A stretch of DNA of 51,527 bases from Ignavibacteria bacterium (GCA_012518115.1 JAAYTD010000022.1:1-51527); one strand, 5' to 3'; positions 15,392 to 23,991 are shown, counted from the first letter of the stretch. Notes: generated by a model not told the origin, from the letters alone. Made by a program: numbers and translations.

Positions 15392-16138
15392 ATGAAGAAT
15401 AAATTTTTAGATAAAGTTGCCGTTGTAACAGGCGGCTGTCGTGGAATAGGAAAAGCTATCGTTTTACGTTTGCTTTCAGAAGGTGCTAAAGTTTATGCTT
15501 TAGATTATAGCGTACCACAAAAAGATGAAGTTTTTATAGAAGATAAAGAACTTGCTAAAAACGTTGTAGTTATGCAATTAGATGTAACTAATGCAACCCA
15601 AGTTGAAGAAGTCTTTGAAAAAATTCAAAAAGAAAGTGGAAGAATAGATTTTCTTATAAATAATGCAGGAATTACGCGAGACGGATTGCTTATGCGTATG
15701 TCCGAAGATAATTGGGATGCTGTATTAGATACAAACTTAAAAGGCGTTTTTCTCTGTACAAAAGCTGCTGTAAAATATATGGTATCTCAAAGATATGGCA
15801 GAATTGTTAATATGGGCTCTGTTGTAGGCGTTATGGGTAATGCAGGACAAACAAATTACTCAGCTTCAAAAGCCGGGTTAATAGGATTTACAAAATCTGT
15901 TGCTAAAGAATTCGGATCTAGGAATATCCTCGTAAATTACGTAGCTCCGGGATTTGTTAAGACACCTATGACAGATGTTTTAACTGATGAGCAAAGAGAA
16001 GAATTTTTGAGAAATATACCGCTACGTCGCGCTGCTGATCCTACTGATATTGCAAATGTAGTTGCGTTCTTTTGCTCGGAAGATGCTAGCTATTTAACAG
16101 GGCAAGTTTTGCACATCGACGGCGGAATGGTTATGTAA
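15392..16138 (+). CDS. fabG: 3-oxoacyl-[acyl-carrier-protein] reductase
   Basis: Reduces 3-oxoacyl-ACP to 3-hydroxyacyl-ACP with NADPH in fatty acid elongation. It is a 248-residue short-chain dehydrogenase: the nucleotide loop TGGCRGIG (13-20), NNAG (90-93), and the catalytic Ser143 (GSVVGVMGNAG), Tyr156 and Lys160 in YSASKAG, with Asn115 upstream. The C-terminal region PGFVKTPMTD and GQVLHIDGGMVM are typical. The start is placed at the ATG at 15392, which opens directly on the family N-terminus MKNKFLDKVAVVTGG; the frame also extends upstream through the rpsP hairpin, which is unlikely to be coding. It forms a fatty acid cluster with acpP and fabF. Confidence 0.95.
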   Translation: MKNKFLDKVAVVTGGCRGIGKAIVLRLLSEGAKVYALDYSVPQKDEVFIEDKELAKNVVVMQLDVTNATQVEEVFEKIQKESGRIDFLINNAGITRDGLLMRMSEDNWDAVLDTNLKGVFLCTKAAVKYMVSQRYGRIVNMGSVVGVMGNAGQTNYSASKAGLIGFTKSVAKEFGSRNILVNYVAPGFVKTPMTDVLTDEQREEFLRNIPLRRAADPTDIANVVAFFCSEDASYLTGQVLHIDGGMVM

Positions 16139-16234
16139 AATTAGAAATAATTAAAAATAGAAATGTAATTTTACAGTAATATAAAATAAAATATTTTTTA
16201 AATAATTTAATAACAAATAACAAAGGAATAGAAC

Positions 16235-16477
16235 ATGGATATTAAAGAAATCATGGCAGGTGTCACAGATGTAGTTGTGAAAAAATTGGGAGTAGAAGAA
16301 TCTCAAGTAACTCCTGAAGCTTCATTTACGAAGGACTTAGGAGCCGATTCTCTTGACACAGTTGAATTAGTAATGGAGTTTGAAAAAGTTTTTGATATAA
16401 CTATTGAAGAAGAAGATCAAACTAAAGTTCAAACTGTAGGACAAGTAGTTCAATATATTAAAGAGAAAAAAGGATAA
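16235..16477 (+). CDS. acpP: Acyl carrier protein
   Basis: Carries growing acyl chains on a phosphopantetheine arm. It has 80 residues, with the classic DLGADSLDTVELVMEFE motif; Ser39 is the attachment site. The acidic helix II and the C-terminal VQTVGQVVQYIKEKK are standard. AAGGAAT lies 6 bases before the start. The gene sits 96 bases after fabG and before fabF, the usual fab order. A hairpin follows its stop codon, which may raise acpP mRNA relative to fabF. Confidence 0.97.
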   Translation: MDIKEIMAGVTDVVVKKLGVEESQVTPEASFTKDLGADSLDTVELVMEFEKVFDITIEEEDQTKVQTVGQVVQYIKEKKG

Positions 16478-16485
16478 CTTATTTT

Positions 16486-16530
16486 AATAGTTGGTAAAGT
16501 TAAATATGATTTTGCCAACTATTTTTATTA
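16486..16530 (+). terminator. Hairpin between acpP and fabF (terminator or attenuator)
   Basis: 13-bp stem AATAGTTGGTAAA/TTTGCCAACTATT (one G-U) followed by TTTATTATTT. As fabF lies just downstream, partial termination would make acpP transcripts more abundant than fabF. Confidence 0.65.
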
Positions 16531-16554
16531 TTTCAATAATTCGTAAATAAAAAT

Positions 16555-17817
16555 ATGGCTAACTATAATTATCCTAAAATTGTTGTAACTGGCATAGGAG
16601 CTATTACAGCTATAGGAAATAATGTAGATGAATTTTGGAACGGAATGCTAGCTGGGAAAAGCGGAGCAGCACCTATTACAACTTTTGATACTACTCATTT
16701 TGCTACAAAATTTGCTTGTGAAATTAAAGATCTAGATCTTTTGCAATTTTTGAACAGAAAAGAAGTGCAAAGAATGGATAGATTTACACAAATCGCTATT
16801 GCAGCTGCTCAAATGGCAATGGATGATTCAGAAATCAATTTAGATAAACTTGATAAAGAACGAGCAGGAGTTGTTGTAGGAAGTGGTATTGGTGGGATGA
16901 TGACTTTCCATCATCAAACTGAAGAACTTGTAAAGCGTGAAGGACGTCCCGATAGAATTTCGCCTTTTTTCATTCCAATGTTAATATCAGATATTACACC
17001 CGGTCACATAGCTATACGTTGGGGATTGAAAGGTCCTAACTACGGAACTGTATCAGCATGTGCTACTTCTTCTCACGCTATTGCAGATGCACTTATGCTT
17101 ATGCAAAGAGGTGATGCTGATTTTATGGTAGTTGGAGGCTCTGAAGCTGTTGTTGCGCCTATGGGAGTAGGTGGATTTAATGCTATGAAAGCTTTGTCCA
17201 CAAGAAACGATTCACCTGAAACAGCAAGCAGACCTTTTGATAAAGAAAGAGACGGATTTGTTATAGGTGAAGGTGCAGGTATTCTAATATTTGAAACTTT
17301 AGAACATGCTACAAACAGAGGAGCAAAAATATATGCTGAAGTTGCAGGATTTGGATTAACAGACGATGCTTATCATATTACGCAACCTGCAGAAGAAGGG
17401 GAAGGTGCTAAACGAGCAATGGCTTTAGCTATAAAAGATGCAGGATTGACAATTGAAGATATTGATTATATTAATGCACACGGTACTTCTACTTATTTTA
17501 ATGATAAGAACGAAACGATAGCTATTAAAAATTTGTTCGGAGAAGAAAGAGCAAGAAAAATTGCTATAAGTTCAACAAAATCTATGACAGGACACTTACT
17601 TGGTGCAGCAGGTGGAGTAGAAGCTATAGCTTCTGTTTTGGCTATTGAACATCAAACTGTGCCGCCTACAATTAATTTGATAAATCCCGATCCTGAATGC
17701 GATTTGAACTATACGCCGCTAAAACCTGTAAAACGTGAGATAAAGACGGTGTTAAGTAATAATTTTGGATTTGGAGGACATAATGCTTCAATTTGTTTCA
17801 AAAAATTTGAAGAATAA
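16555..17817 (+). CDS. fabF: 3-oxoacyl-[acyl-carrier-protein] synthase II
   Basis: Condenses acyl-ACP with malonyl-ACP in fatty acid elongation. It has 420 residues, normal for the family. The catalytic triad is visible: Cys169 in VSACATSSHA, His309 in NAHGTSTYFND, and His347 in TKSMTGHLLGAAGG with Lys342. It also has GVVVGSGIGGM, SRPFDKERDGFVIGEGAG and the closing FGFGGHNAS. No clear Shine-Dalgarno is present. It is the last gene of the fab cluster and is closed by the terminator at 17856; rnc, often next in other genomes, is absent. Confidence 0.97.
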   Translation: MANYNYPKIVVTGIGAITAIGNNVDEFWNGMLAGKSGAAPITTFDTTHFATKFACEIKDLDLLQFLNRKEVQRMDRFTQIAIAAAQMAMDDSEINLDKLDKERAGVVVGSGIGGMMTFHHQTEELVKREGRPDRISPFFIPMLISDITPGHIAIRWGLKGPNYGTVSACATSSHAIADALMLMQRGDADFMVVGGSEAVVAPMGVGGFNAMKALSTRNDSPETASRPFDKERDGFVIGEGAGILIFETLEHATNRGAKIYAEVAGFGLTDDAYHITQPAEEGEGAKRAMALAIKDAGLTIEDIDYINAHGTSTYFNDKNETIAIKNLFGEERARKIAISSTKSMTGHLLGAAGGVEAIASVLAIEHQTVPPTINLINPDPECDLNYTPLKPVKREIKTVLSNNFGFGGHNASICFKKFEE

Positions 17818-17855
17818 AACTATTACGAAATAATACTAAAATTTTTTATAAAAAA

Positions 17856-17886
17856 GAGCTGTCTTTTTTGGATAGTTCTTTTTTTT
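17856..17886 (+). terminator. Intrinsic terminator of fabF
   Basis: 8-bp stem GAGCTGTC/GATAGTTC with two G-U pairs and a TTTTTTG loop, followed by eight T. The following 220 bases to 18109 show no gene. Confidence 0.85.
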
Positions 17887-18109
17887 ATAAGTACTAAGAA
17901 AATTAAGTGTTGTGGATATTTTAACTTCACTTTTTTATCTTAATAAGTTGTAAAAATTAGTGGTTTGTAAATAAAGAATTCGACAAAAACGACTATAATA
18001 ATAAAACAAGTATTTTGCAATTAGAAAAAACATATATTTAGTAAATGAATACCGATGTTAATTCTTTTTGCTTTTTAGAAATTTTAACATATATAGAATT
18101 TATTTAGTT

Positions 18110-18874
18110 ATGTTTAGAGACAATATACAAACCACAATTAAAGTAAAAAAACGCTTACTTCAAGAATTACTTGAAAAATGGTATAATTTACAGTTTGATG
18201 TTAAGCGACAACTAATGTTTAGATACGATTTTTTATTTGGTGATTTAGAAGATGAAGTAGAAAATAAATACATTGAGAAAAGTATTTTAGAGATAAAAAA
18301 CAAAGTCTATTCAAGGCAATTGAATATGCCGAAAGAGGGACTTGAGAGTTTTTTAAATGATTTAAATAACCGTGCAAAAAAACGAAATCAAGAATTTGCT
18401 AAACGCATTTTGCCCGATAGACTATATATTTTACGACGTAACTATAAAGAAAATATAATTGATACTTCAAAAGGAGAAGAAGATATTAATTATTTATATA
18501 AACAACTTGTAAAGCGTCTTCATCCTGATATGGCAGATAATACAGATGAAAATAGGAATTTATGGGACAAGATGCAAAACAGTTATAAAGTTTATGATAT
18601 AGTGCGGTTAAAAATGCTTTTTTTACTTACTTGCTATGAAGTAGATAATGATTTGCAAGATAATAAAAAAGCAAGTGCATTTTTAGCTAAGTTAGAAAAA
18701 TATATAGAAATACAGCAAAATGATTTAAAGAACTTAAAAGAAGAAGAACCTTTCTGTTTTGCAGAAAAAATAGAAAATAAAGAGTGGATAAAAGAGCGTA
18801 AAAAAGAACTACAAGATAGATCTTTACAACTTTCTGTCAAAATTATAAAACAGCGAAACAAAACAGCTAGTTAG
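18110..18874 (+). CDS. J-domain-like protein
   Basis: A 254-residue protein. The ATG at 18110 is preferred over an in-frame TTG at 18068. The middle contains a J-domain core: helix INYLYKQLVKRL, the HPD tripeptide in LHPDMAD (about residues 140-146), then a third helix NLWDKMQNSYKVYDIVRLK. The J domain is internal and flanked by charged, helical, probably coiled-coil sequence (N-terminal KVKKRLLQELLEKW, C-terminal KLEKYIEIQQNDLKNLKEEE). No Gly/Phe or zinc-finger region is seen, so this is not DnaJ itself; it may recruit DnaK to a specific partner. It stands alone between fabF and dapF. Confidence 0.75.
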   Translation: MFRDNIQTTIKVKKRLLQELLEKWYNLQFDVKRQLMFRYDFLFGDLEDEVENKYIEKSILEIKNKVYSRQLNMPKEGLESFLNDLNNRAKKRNQEFAKRILPDRLYILRRNYKENIIDTSKGEEDINYLYKQLVKRLHPDMADNTDENRNLWDKMQNSYKVYDIVRLKMLFLLTCYEVDNDLQDNKKASAFLAKLEKYIEIQQNDLKNLKEEEPFCFAEKIENKEWIKERKKELQDRSLQLSVKIIKQRNKTAS

Positions 18875-18972
18875 AGTAAATATGTTTTCTGCAAGCACAA
18901 AAGACAGAAAAAAATCGGCTGAAAATATACACATAAAAACGAAATTGAACAAATTATAAATAGTATAAAAAA

Positions 18973-19794
18973 ATGAAATTAAATATCGATTATTTTTCTG
19001 GTGCAGGAAATTTATTTACTGCTGTAGATAATAAAAATTATAGATTAAAGAAAGATGATTTTGCTAAATTTGCAGAAATTTTGTCATCTGAAAATAGTGT
19101 AACTAAAGTGAAAACAGAGGGGATTGTTGTGTTAAATCCCGCTGAAAATGCTGATTTTGATGTATGGTTCTTTAATCCTGATGGAACTTCTGGAATGATG
19201 TGTGGAAACGGAGGACGATGTGCTATAAAATTTGCTTTGTTACAAAAATATTTGGCAGAAGACACAAAACAAGTTTCATTCTCTATGAACGATAAGCTTT
19301 ATAGCGGAACTCTAAATGAAAATGATATTACTATTTTTTTTCAAGCCCCTACAAAAATATCTAACTTGATTAAAATTACTATTAATGACAAAGAAATCGA
19401 AGGACGATATATAGATGTGGGAACAGATCATTTTGTTGTTAAGACTAATGAAATAAACGAAATAGATATAATTGATATAGGGAAAAAAATACGCTTTCAT
19501 CAAAAATTTGTACCATTTGGAGTAAATGCAAACTTTTATTCATTAATCGACGAAAGCACATTGCAAATAAGGACTTACGAACGCGGCGTTGAAGCTGAAA
19601 CCGCAGCCTGCGGAACAGGCGCTATAGCTACTGCTTTAACGTATCACACGATTAGCAACAAATCAAAAATAAAATTAATCCCAAAATCTTCCTCTATCTT
19701 AGAAGTAGAAATTTTCAAGGAAAATGATCATATCAAAAAAATTTCACTTAAAGGAATGGCTGAAAAAATAGGTGAAAATACGATTAGTATATAA
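18973..19794 (+). CDS. dapF: Diaminopimelate epimerase
   Basis: Interconverts LL- and meso-diaminopimelate for lysine and peptidoglycan synthesis. It has 273 residues. The two catalytic cysteines lie in the expected motifs: Cys77 in MMCGNGGRCA and Cys213 in ETAACGTGAIA. The N-terminal FSGAGNLF is a variant of the usual GxGNDF, with Leu replacing Asp; this substitution is worth noting but the rest of the protein is regular (FNPDGTSG, VPFGVNANF). Start ATG after TATAAAAAA, no Shine-Dalgarno. It converges on the tRNA-Gly gene. Confidence 0.94.
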   Translation: MKLNIDYFSGAGNLFTAVDNKNYRLKKDDFAKFAEILSSENSVTKVKTEGIVVLNPAENADFDVWFFNPDGTSGMMCGNGGRCAIKFALLQKYLAEDTKQVSFSMNDKLYSGTLNENDITIFFQAPTKISNLIKITINDKEIEGRYIDVGTDHFVVKTNEINEIDIIDIGKKIRFHQKFVPFGVNANFYSLIDESTLQIRTYERGVEAETAACGTGAIATALTYHTISNKSKIKLIPKSSSILEVEIFKENDHIKKISLKGMAEKIGENTISI

Positions 19795-19833
19795 AAAAAT
19801 GCCTTACTATCGGGGGAAATAGACAGCAAGGCA
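19793..19833 (-). terminator. Minus-strand terminator downstream of tRNA-Gly
   Basis: On the minus strand, TGCCTTGCTGTC pairs with GATAGTAAGGCA (12 bp, two G-U) around a TATTTCCCCC loop and is followed by seven T. It overlaps the last bases of dapF on the other strand. Confidence 0.85.
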
Positions 19834-19853
19834 TGCAGCATAAAGAGGAAGAA

Positions 19854-19872
19854 ACGAGATATTTCATCTCGT
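19854..19872 (-). terminator. First hairpin downstream of tRNA-Gly
   Basis: Perfect stem ACGAGAT/ATCTCGT with a 5-base loop, 3 bases after the tRNA 3' end on the minus strand, followed by TTCTTCCTCTTT. It may be a processing or first termination site ahead of the stronger hairpin at 19800-19833. Confidence 0.5.
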
Positions 19873-19874
19873 CG

Positions 19875-19947
19875 AGCGAAAAACGGGACTCGAACCCGCG
19901 ACCCCAACCTTGGCAAGGTTGTGCTCTACCAGCTGAGCTATTTTCGC
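19875..19947 (-). tRNA. tRNA-Gly (anticodon GCC)
   Basis: The minus strand folds as a full cloverleaf of 73 bases: acceptor GCGAAAA/TTTTCGC, D-arm AGCTCAGCTGGTAGAGC, anticodon stem CAACC/GGTTG with loop TTGCCAA (anticodon GCC), and T-arm GCGGGTTCGAGTCCCG. The discriminator base is T, as usual for bacterial tRNA-Gly. CCA is not encoded. Confidence 0.97.
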
Positions 19948-20141
19948 TTTATATCATTTTTCAATTTTTATATCTTCTACATCACAAAAATACAACTTTT
20001 TTCTTAATTTTCCAAATTCTTATATATATTTTTAATCAAAAACATTAATAAAAATAATAAGAAATAAATTTTACAAAGTGAATTTGTGAATACAAAACTA
20101 CGATATTTTTTGTTTAAATGCAAGTAAAATGTTTCTTGTGG

Positions 20142-20525
20142 TTATTTTTTGAGAGTGTAGGTCTGCATTTGCTTCCCACGATCACAAGTACGTGTTGCTA
20201 CAAGCGATGCAGTTTTTTTGTTATCTGTAATTTTTAGTTTTAATTTTTTAGTGCTTTTATTGTTGCTTGTTGTCCATTTTGTTGCAGATAGAATTTTTAA
20301 ACCATTACCATTAAACTGCGTTTTTTCTATTGGTAAATCACATCTTCTATGTGTATTTTGGTAATCGATTTGTAAAATAATCACATCACCTTTCTTATAC
20401 TTCTTGTTTTCAACTTTATTACCTTTAGAATCTACTATAGTAAATGTGAAACTACAAGCGAAAACCAAAGTACTTAACAAGAAAAATAAAGTAAAAAATA
20501 TTCCTACAAAAAATGTTCTTTTCAT
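20142..20525 (-). CDS. Small exported protein of unknown function
   Basis: A 127-residue protein that I do not recognise. A hydrophobic N-terminus (about residues 5-23, TFFVGIFFTLFFLLSTLVFA) ends at Cys24; VFAC is an imperfect lipobox, so it could be a lipoprotein or a cleaved secreted protein. The mature part looks like a single Ig-like beta-sandwich: SFTFTIVDSKGNKV, GDVIILQIDYQNT, KLKLKITDNKKTASLVATR. Two further Cys could pair. It is divergent from the acyl-CoA synthetase gene, and the 200 bases between hold only AT-rich promoter-like sequence. No gene was seen in 19948-20141. Confidence 0.75.
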   Translation of the reverse strand: MKRTFFVGIFFTLFFLLSTLVFACSFTFTIVDSKGNKVENKKYKKGDVIILQIDYQNTHRRCDLPIEKTQFNGNGLKILSATKWTTSNNKSTKKLKLKITDNKKTASLVATRTCDRGKQMQTYTLKK

Positions 20526-20726
20526 ATCATAATTTTCTCTATTAAATAGAAATTACGTAAAATTAAAATATAAAGTTTCTATTTTCCTTCAACTTATAAG
20601 TATATAGATAAAATAAATCAAATAAAACATATTTTTTGTAAATTTTTATCGTTAATGATATATGTATATTCAAAAAAAAATCTTATTTTGTTTTTTTTCT
20701 TATGTTAAAATTATTAAAGTGTAAAT

Positions 20727-22526
20727 ATGAACTTTTCTACTATTCCTGAATTGTATTATTCTGTTTGTAAGAAATGGAGTAATAAAATTGCTTATAATTA
20801 TTTAGTTGGAGAAAATTGGGAAGAAATTACTTATACTGATTTTTTAATTCAAGTTGAATGTTTTGCTTTAGGTTTAATGGAACTAGGTATTCATAAAGGC
20901 GACAGAATTGGTGTAATTTCTGAAAATCGTTTGGAATGGCTTGTAAGTGTTGCAGCTATATCACTGATAGGGGCAATTGATGTTCCGCTTTTTCCTAATT
21001 TAACTTCAAAACAAGAGGCGGATATTTTTGCTGATTGCCAAGCTACAGCTATAATTGTTTCGAATAGCTACCAATTGAATAAGGTCTTAGATTTTAAAGA
21101 TGATATTTCGTCTTTGCGTCACATAATCGTAATGAACGAAAAAATTGATGATAGTAATGTATATGTACATCGGATGTCCGAAATTTTACAACGCGGTTCA
21201 ACTATTAAAACTCCTGAGGAACGTCGCAGTTTATTACAAAATATTCGTGTAAAATTAAATAAAGAAGATATCGTTACTTTGATTTATACTAGTGGTACAA
21301 CGGGCGAACCTAAAGGCGTTATGCTTACTCATAAAAATTTAATAGCTAATGGAATAGGTTCAAAAGCGTCAATAATTTTGAGCGATAAGGACGAAGTTGT
21401 TTCATTCTTGCCTTTGTGTCATTGCTTTGAGCGTATGGTTTCTGCTTATGTTGTCTTTGCTGCTGGTGCAACGATTACGCTAGCGCCTTCTGTTGAAACT
21501 TTAGTGCCTATAATGCAAAAATTTCAGCCGACTTTTATGACCGTTGTGCCTAAATTCCTTGATACTGTTAAGAAAAAAATAATGAGTGCTATGGAAAAAG
21601 AATCAATTGCTAAACAAAAGATTTTTAATTGGGCAATAAATGTTGGTTCAAAATATGTGAGAAATAAATTAGCAGGGAAATCAAATCCATTGGTAAATAC
21701 ACAATATAATTTAGCATATAAATTAGTACTTAGTAAATTACGCGAAAAAGTAGGGAAAAATTTAGTTCAATTTATTTCAGGCGGTGCTGCATTGTCTGCT
21801 GAAACTACCGAATTTTTTGAAATGATAGGAATTCAATGTCTGCAAGGATACGGACTGACAGAAGCTTCGCCTGTAGTTTCAGTTTGTAGGTTGGGAGAAA
21901 ATGAAATCGGAACAATAGGAAAACCTTTGCCTAACCTTGAAATAAAAATCGCTGAAGATGGCGAGCTATTAATAAAAGGCGATAGCATAATGAAAGGATA
22001 TTGGAACAATGAAGAAGCTACAAACGATGTAATAGATAAAGATGGCTGGCTCTATAGTGGCGATATTGCAACTATGACTGAAAGGGGAAATTTGAAAATT
22101 ACTGATAGGAAAAAATATATACTCGTCAATAGCGGCGGGAAAAATATAGCTCCACAAGTTATAGAAAATGTTATCTCGCAAAGTAAATATATAGAACATT
22201 GTGTACTGATAGGAGATAACCGCGAATACTGTACAGCTCTTCTAACTCCAAATTATGAAGCTATTAGAAAACTTGCAGAAGGCTTCGGAATAGAATATAA
22301 CGAAGAAGAAGAATTGCTAAATAATAAAAAAATTATCGCTCATATAAAAAATGATATAGATTATTTGCAAAAAGATTTTTCTAAGTTTGAACGAATAAGA
22401 AAATTCCAATTTCTAAGTAAAGTCTTTAGCATAGAAGCAGGTGAATTAAGTCCTAAGTTAAGTGTAAAAAGGCACGTAGTTGAGAAAAAATATAGCGAAT
22501 TGATTGATTTAATGTATGGACAATAA
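20727..22526 (+). CDS. fadD: Long-chain acyl-CoA synthetase (AMP-forming)
   Basis: Activates fatty acids to acyl-CoA through an acyl-adenylate. It has 599 residues and belongs to the AMP-binding (ANL) superfamily. Motifs: the P-loop LIYTSGTTGEPKGVMLTH (about residues 189-206), FLPLCHCFERM, QGYGLTEASPVVS, DGWLYSGDIATM, and the hinge KITDRKKYILVNSGGKNIAP. The C-terminal part with an extended FSKFERIRKFQFLSKVF matches the FACS subfamily related to yeast/bacterial long-chain synthetases of about 600 residues. Chain-length specificity cannot be read. It is a single gene followed by composite repeats. The symbol is by function, not proven orthology. Confidence 0.9.
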   Translation: MNFSTIPELYYSVCKKWSNKIAYNYLVGENWEEITYTDFLIQVECFALGLMELGIHKGDRIGVISENRLEWLVSVAAISLIGAIDVPLFPNLTSKQEADIFADCQATAIIVSNSYQLNKVLDFKDDISSLRHIIVMNEKIDDSNVYVHRMSEILQRGSTIKTPEERRSLLQNIRVKLNKEDIVTLIYTSGTTGEPKGVMLTHKNLIANGIGSKASIILSDKDEVVSFLPLCHCFERMVSAYVVFAAGATITLAPSVETLVPIMQKFQPTFMTVVPKFLDTVKKKIMSAMEKESIAKQKIFNWAINVGSKYVRNKLAGKSNPLVNTQYNLAYKLVLSKLREKVGKNLVQFISGGAALSAETTEFFEMIGIQCLQGYGLTEASPVVSVCRLGENEIGTIGKPLPNLEIKIAEDGELLIKGDSIMKGYWNNEEATNDVIDKDGWLYSGDIATMTERGNLKITDRKKYILVNSGGKNIAPQVIENVISQSKYIEHCVLIGDNREYCTALLTPNYEAIRKLAEGFGIEYNEEEELLNNKKIIAHIKNDIDYLQKDFSKFERIRKFQFLSKVFSIEAGELSPKLSVKRHVVEKKYSELIDLMYGQ

Positions 22527-22571
22527 GACAAAATTGAATAATAATTTGCTCAAAACGTAGTTATCCTAATT

Positions 22572-22738
22572 AATCCCGTAGGGATGACATTATTATAGCA
22601 TTATGTAATACAAGTTTTGATAAAACCCGTAGGGGTGACATTTTTTAATAGACTATCCCGTCAAGCTAGCGCTTGCCACCCCTTTGTCCCAAAGGGGAAT
22701 TTGCTAACTTCGCTGAGGGGGAAAGTTCTCTTCTTGTA
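22572..22738 (+). repeat. Composite repeat B-B-A-C, copy 2
   Basis: Module B at 22574 (TCCCGTAGGGATGACATTA) and 22625 (ACCCGTAGGGGTGACATTT), then module A copy 6 (22651-22703), whose end GGGGAATTTGCTAACTTCGC runs into the start of module C. The B-B-A part matches 11731-11861. It lies between convergent fadD and cheW. The 327-base gap holds no gene. Confidence 0.88.
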
Positions 22739-22743
22739 AAGTT

Positions 22744-22772
22744 GTAGATGAGGGCAGAAAACCCTTATCTAC
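22744..22772. repeat. 11-bp hairpin in the fadD-cheW gap
   Basis: GTAGATGAGGG and CCCTTATCTAC (one G-U) enclose CAGAAAA. No U-tract follows on either strand, so it is not an obvious terminator. Confidence 0.5.
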
Positions 22773-22785
22773 TGATGCAAATTAC

Positions 22786-22818
22786 AAAAAAATCTCCTAT
22801 CATTTTTCTGAAAGGAGA
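22786..22818 (-). terminator. Intrinsic terminator of cheW
   Basis: On the minus strand, TCTCCT/AGGAGA with a 14-base loop is followed by seven T, 36 bases after the cheW stop codon. Confidence 0.7.
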
Positions 22819-22853
22819 ATATATAACTTTACACTTATTTTTTTGTATCTTAA

Positions 22854-23360
22854 CTAAACTTCAACTTCAGATTTAACTTCTAAAATTTTTGCAATATCTA
22901 ATAAGATAAGTAATCTTGATTCTAATTTTGCTATTGAAGTGATATAATCCGCATGTATTCCGCTTACCATAGCTGGTGGCGGTTCGGTTATAGAGTTACT
23001 TATGCGTATTACTTCACGAACTCCATCGACAAGTAATCCTACAGATAGATTTCCATATTCAATAAATATAATAACTTTTCCGTTATTGTTTTTATTTTGT
23101 GTTTTTTCTGACAATCCGAAACGTATATATAAATCAACTATTGGTATAACTCTACCACGCATGTTTACTACACCAACAACAAATGGTGGAGCATTCGGGA
23201 CACGAGTCATTTGTATAGTATTAATAATTTCTTTAACATTGAAGATATTAATACCAAACTCTTCTTCTCCAAGTTGAAAGCTAACGACTTGAAATGAGTT
23301 TTCATCGGTCATTGCTTCAGCTTTGCTTTTAATTTCTTCTAGATTTTCAATATCTGTCAT
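22854..23360 (-). CDS. cheW: Chemotaxis adaptor protein CheW
   Basis: A scaffold protein that couples chemoreceptors to the kinase CheA. It has 168 residues. After a short acidic N-terminus, the CheW domain runs from FQVVSFQLGEEEFGINIFNV through RVPNAPPFVVGVVNMRGRVI and PIVDLYIRFGL to LLVDGVREVIRI and LLILLDIAKIL, all in the family order. AGGAAC lies 6 bases before the ATG. No other chemotaxis gene is recognisable nearby, apart from two small unidentified frames just upstream on the same strand. Confidence 0.95.
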   Translation of the reverse strand: MTDIENLEEIKSKAEAMTDENSFQVVSFQLGEEEFGINIFNVKEIINTIQMTRVPNAPPFVVGVVNMRGRVIPIVDLYIRFGLSEKTQNKNNNGKVIIFIEYGNLSVGLLVDGVREVIRISNSITEPPPAMVSGIHADYITSIAKLESRLLILLDIAKILEVKSEVEV

Positions 23361-23430
23361 AGCTTGTTCCTAATTTATTGTTTAATATATTTTTTCAATA
23401 GTTTGTTAAAGCTAAACAATAGCTTATAAA

Positions 23431-23694
23431 TTACGAAAGCATTCTATTTGAATGATAAACAACTTGCGGTTCTTCCTCATTATTTTTTGTATTGTTTAGT
23501 GTAATACCGTTTTTTTTAATTAAAAGTTTATAATTTATTTCAGAGCATAGATTTATACTCTTGCTAATCTCATCAAATACATCTTCAGTTTTTTTGAAGT
23601 TAAATTTTGCAGAAAAAGTACTAACTAGTTTTTGTAAAATTTCCAAAATTGGATATATTTCTTTTTCTCTTCCATTTATCTTTGCGAGAGCCAA
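23431..23694 (-). CDS. Small unidentified frame upstream of cheW
   Basis: An 87-residue frame that I do not recognise. The only in-frame start is TTG at 23694. The body is helical and charged (LAKINGREKEIYPILEILQK, LVSTFSAKFNFKKTEDVFDE), with a hydrophilic tail rich in Asn and Glu. It ends 70 bases before cheW on the same strand. Removing 7 bases (23698-23704) would join it in frame to the 43-residue frame just upstream. It may therefore be the 3' half of a broken gene, or a second, coupled cistron. Confidence 0.45.
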   Translation of the reverse strand: MALAKINGREKEIYPILEILQKLVSTFSAKFNFKKTEDVFDEISKSINLCSEINYKLLIKKNGITLNNTKNNEEEPQVVYHSNRMLS

Positions 23695-23704
23695 ATTTAT
23701 CTAA

Positions 23705-23836
23705 TCATCTTAAATTAGTTAAATTATGTTTTTCAAAATTTTCGTCGTCGAGTAAATATAAAGCTTGTATTAATATTGCTTTTATTTTCGTCATTATTTC
23801 GGAAATATTGAGTTTATTTATTTCTAATAGTTTCAT
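23705..23836 (-). pseudogene. Small frame upstream, possible 5' half of the same gene
   Basis: From the ATG at 23836 it encodes 43 residues (MKLLEINKLNISEIMTKIKA, ending HNLTNLR and TGA at 23705). Protein-like sequence continues upstream in frame (FADNFLRTQNRAPNSAV) to a stop near 23930 without an ATG, which suggests a damaged N-terminus or a rare start codon such as the TTG at 23882. The next frame begins 10 bases after the TGA. Evidence for a pseudogene is only the missing starts and the adjacent frame break. Confidence 0.35.
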
Positions 23837-23991
23837 TACTGCACTATTAGGAGCTCTATTTTGTGTCCGCAAGAAATTATCGGCAAAATTTTCGTCAATT
23901 CTTGGAATATAAGTTATGTTATTTTATAATTATAAACCTATAAAATAATGAAAAAAAATGAAAATATGTGTATTTTAATGAAAATTCTTGT

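Noticed and set aside
19833-20048. Plus- and minus-strand frames over 19728-20048
   Set aside because: They cross the tRNA-Gly gene and its terminator; the tRNA explains the sequence.
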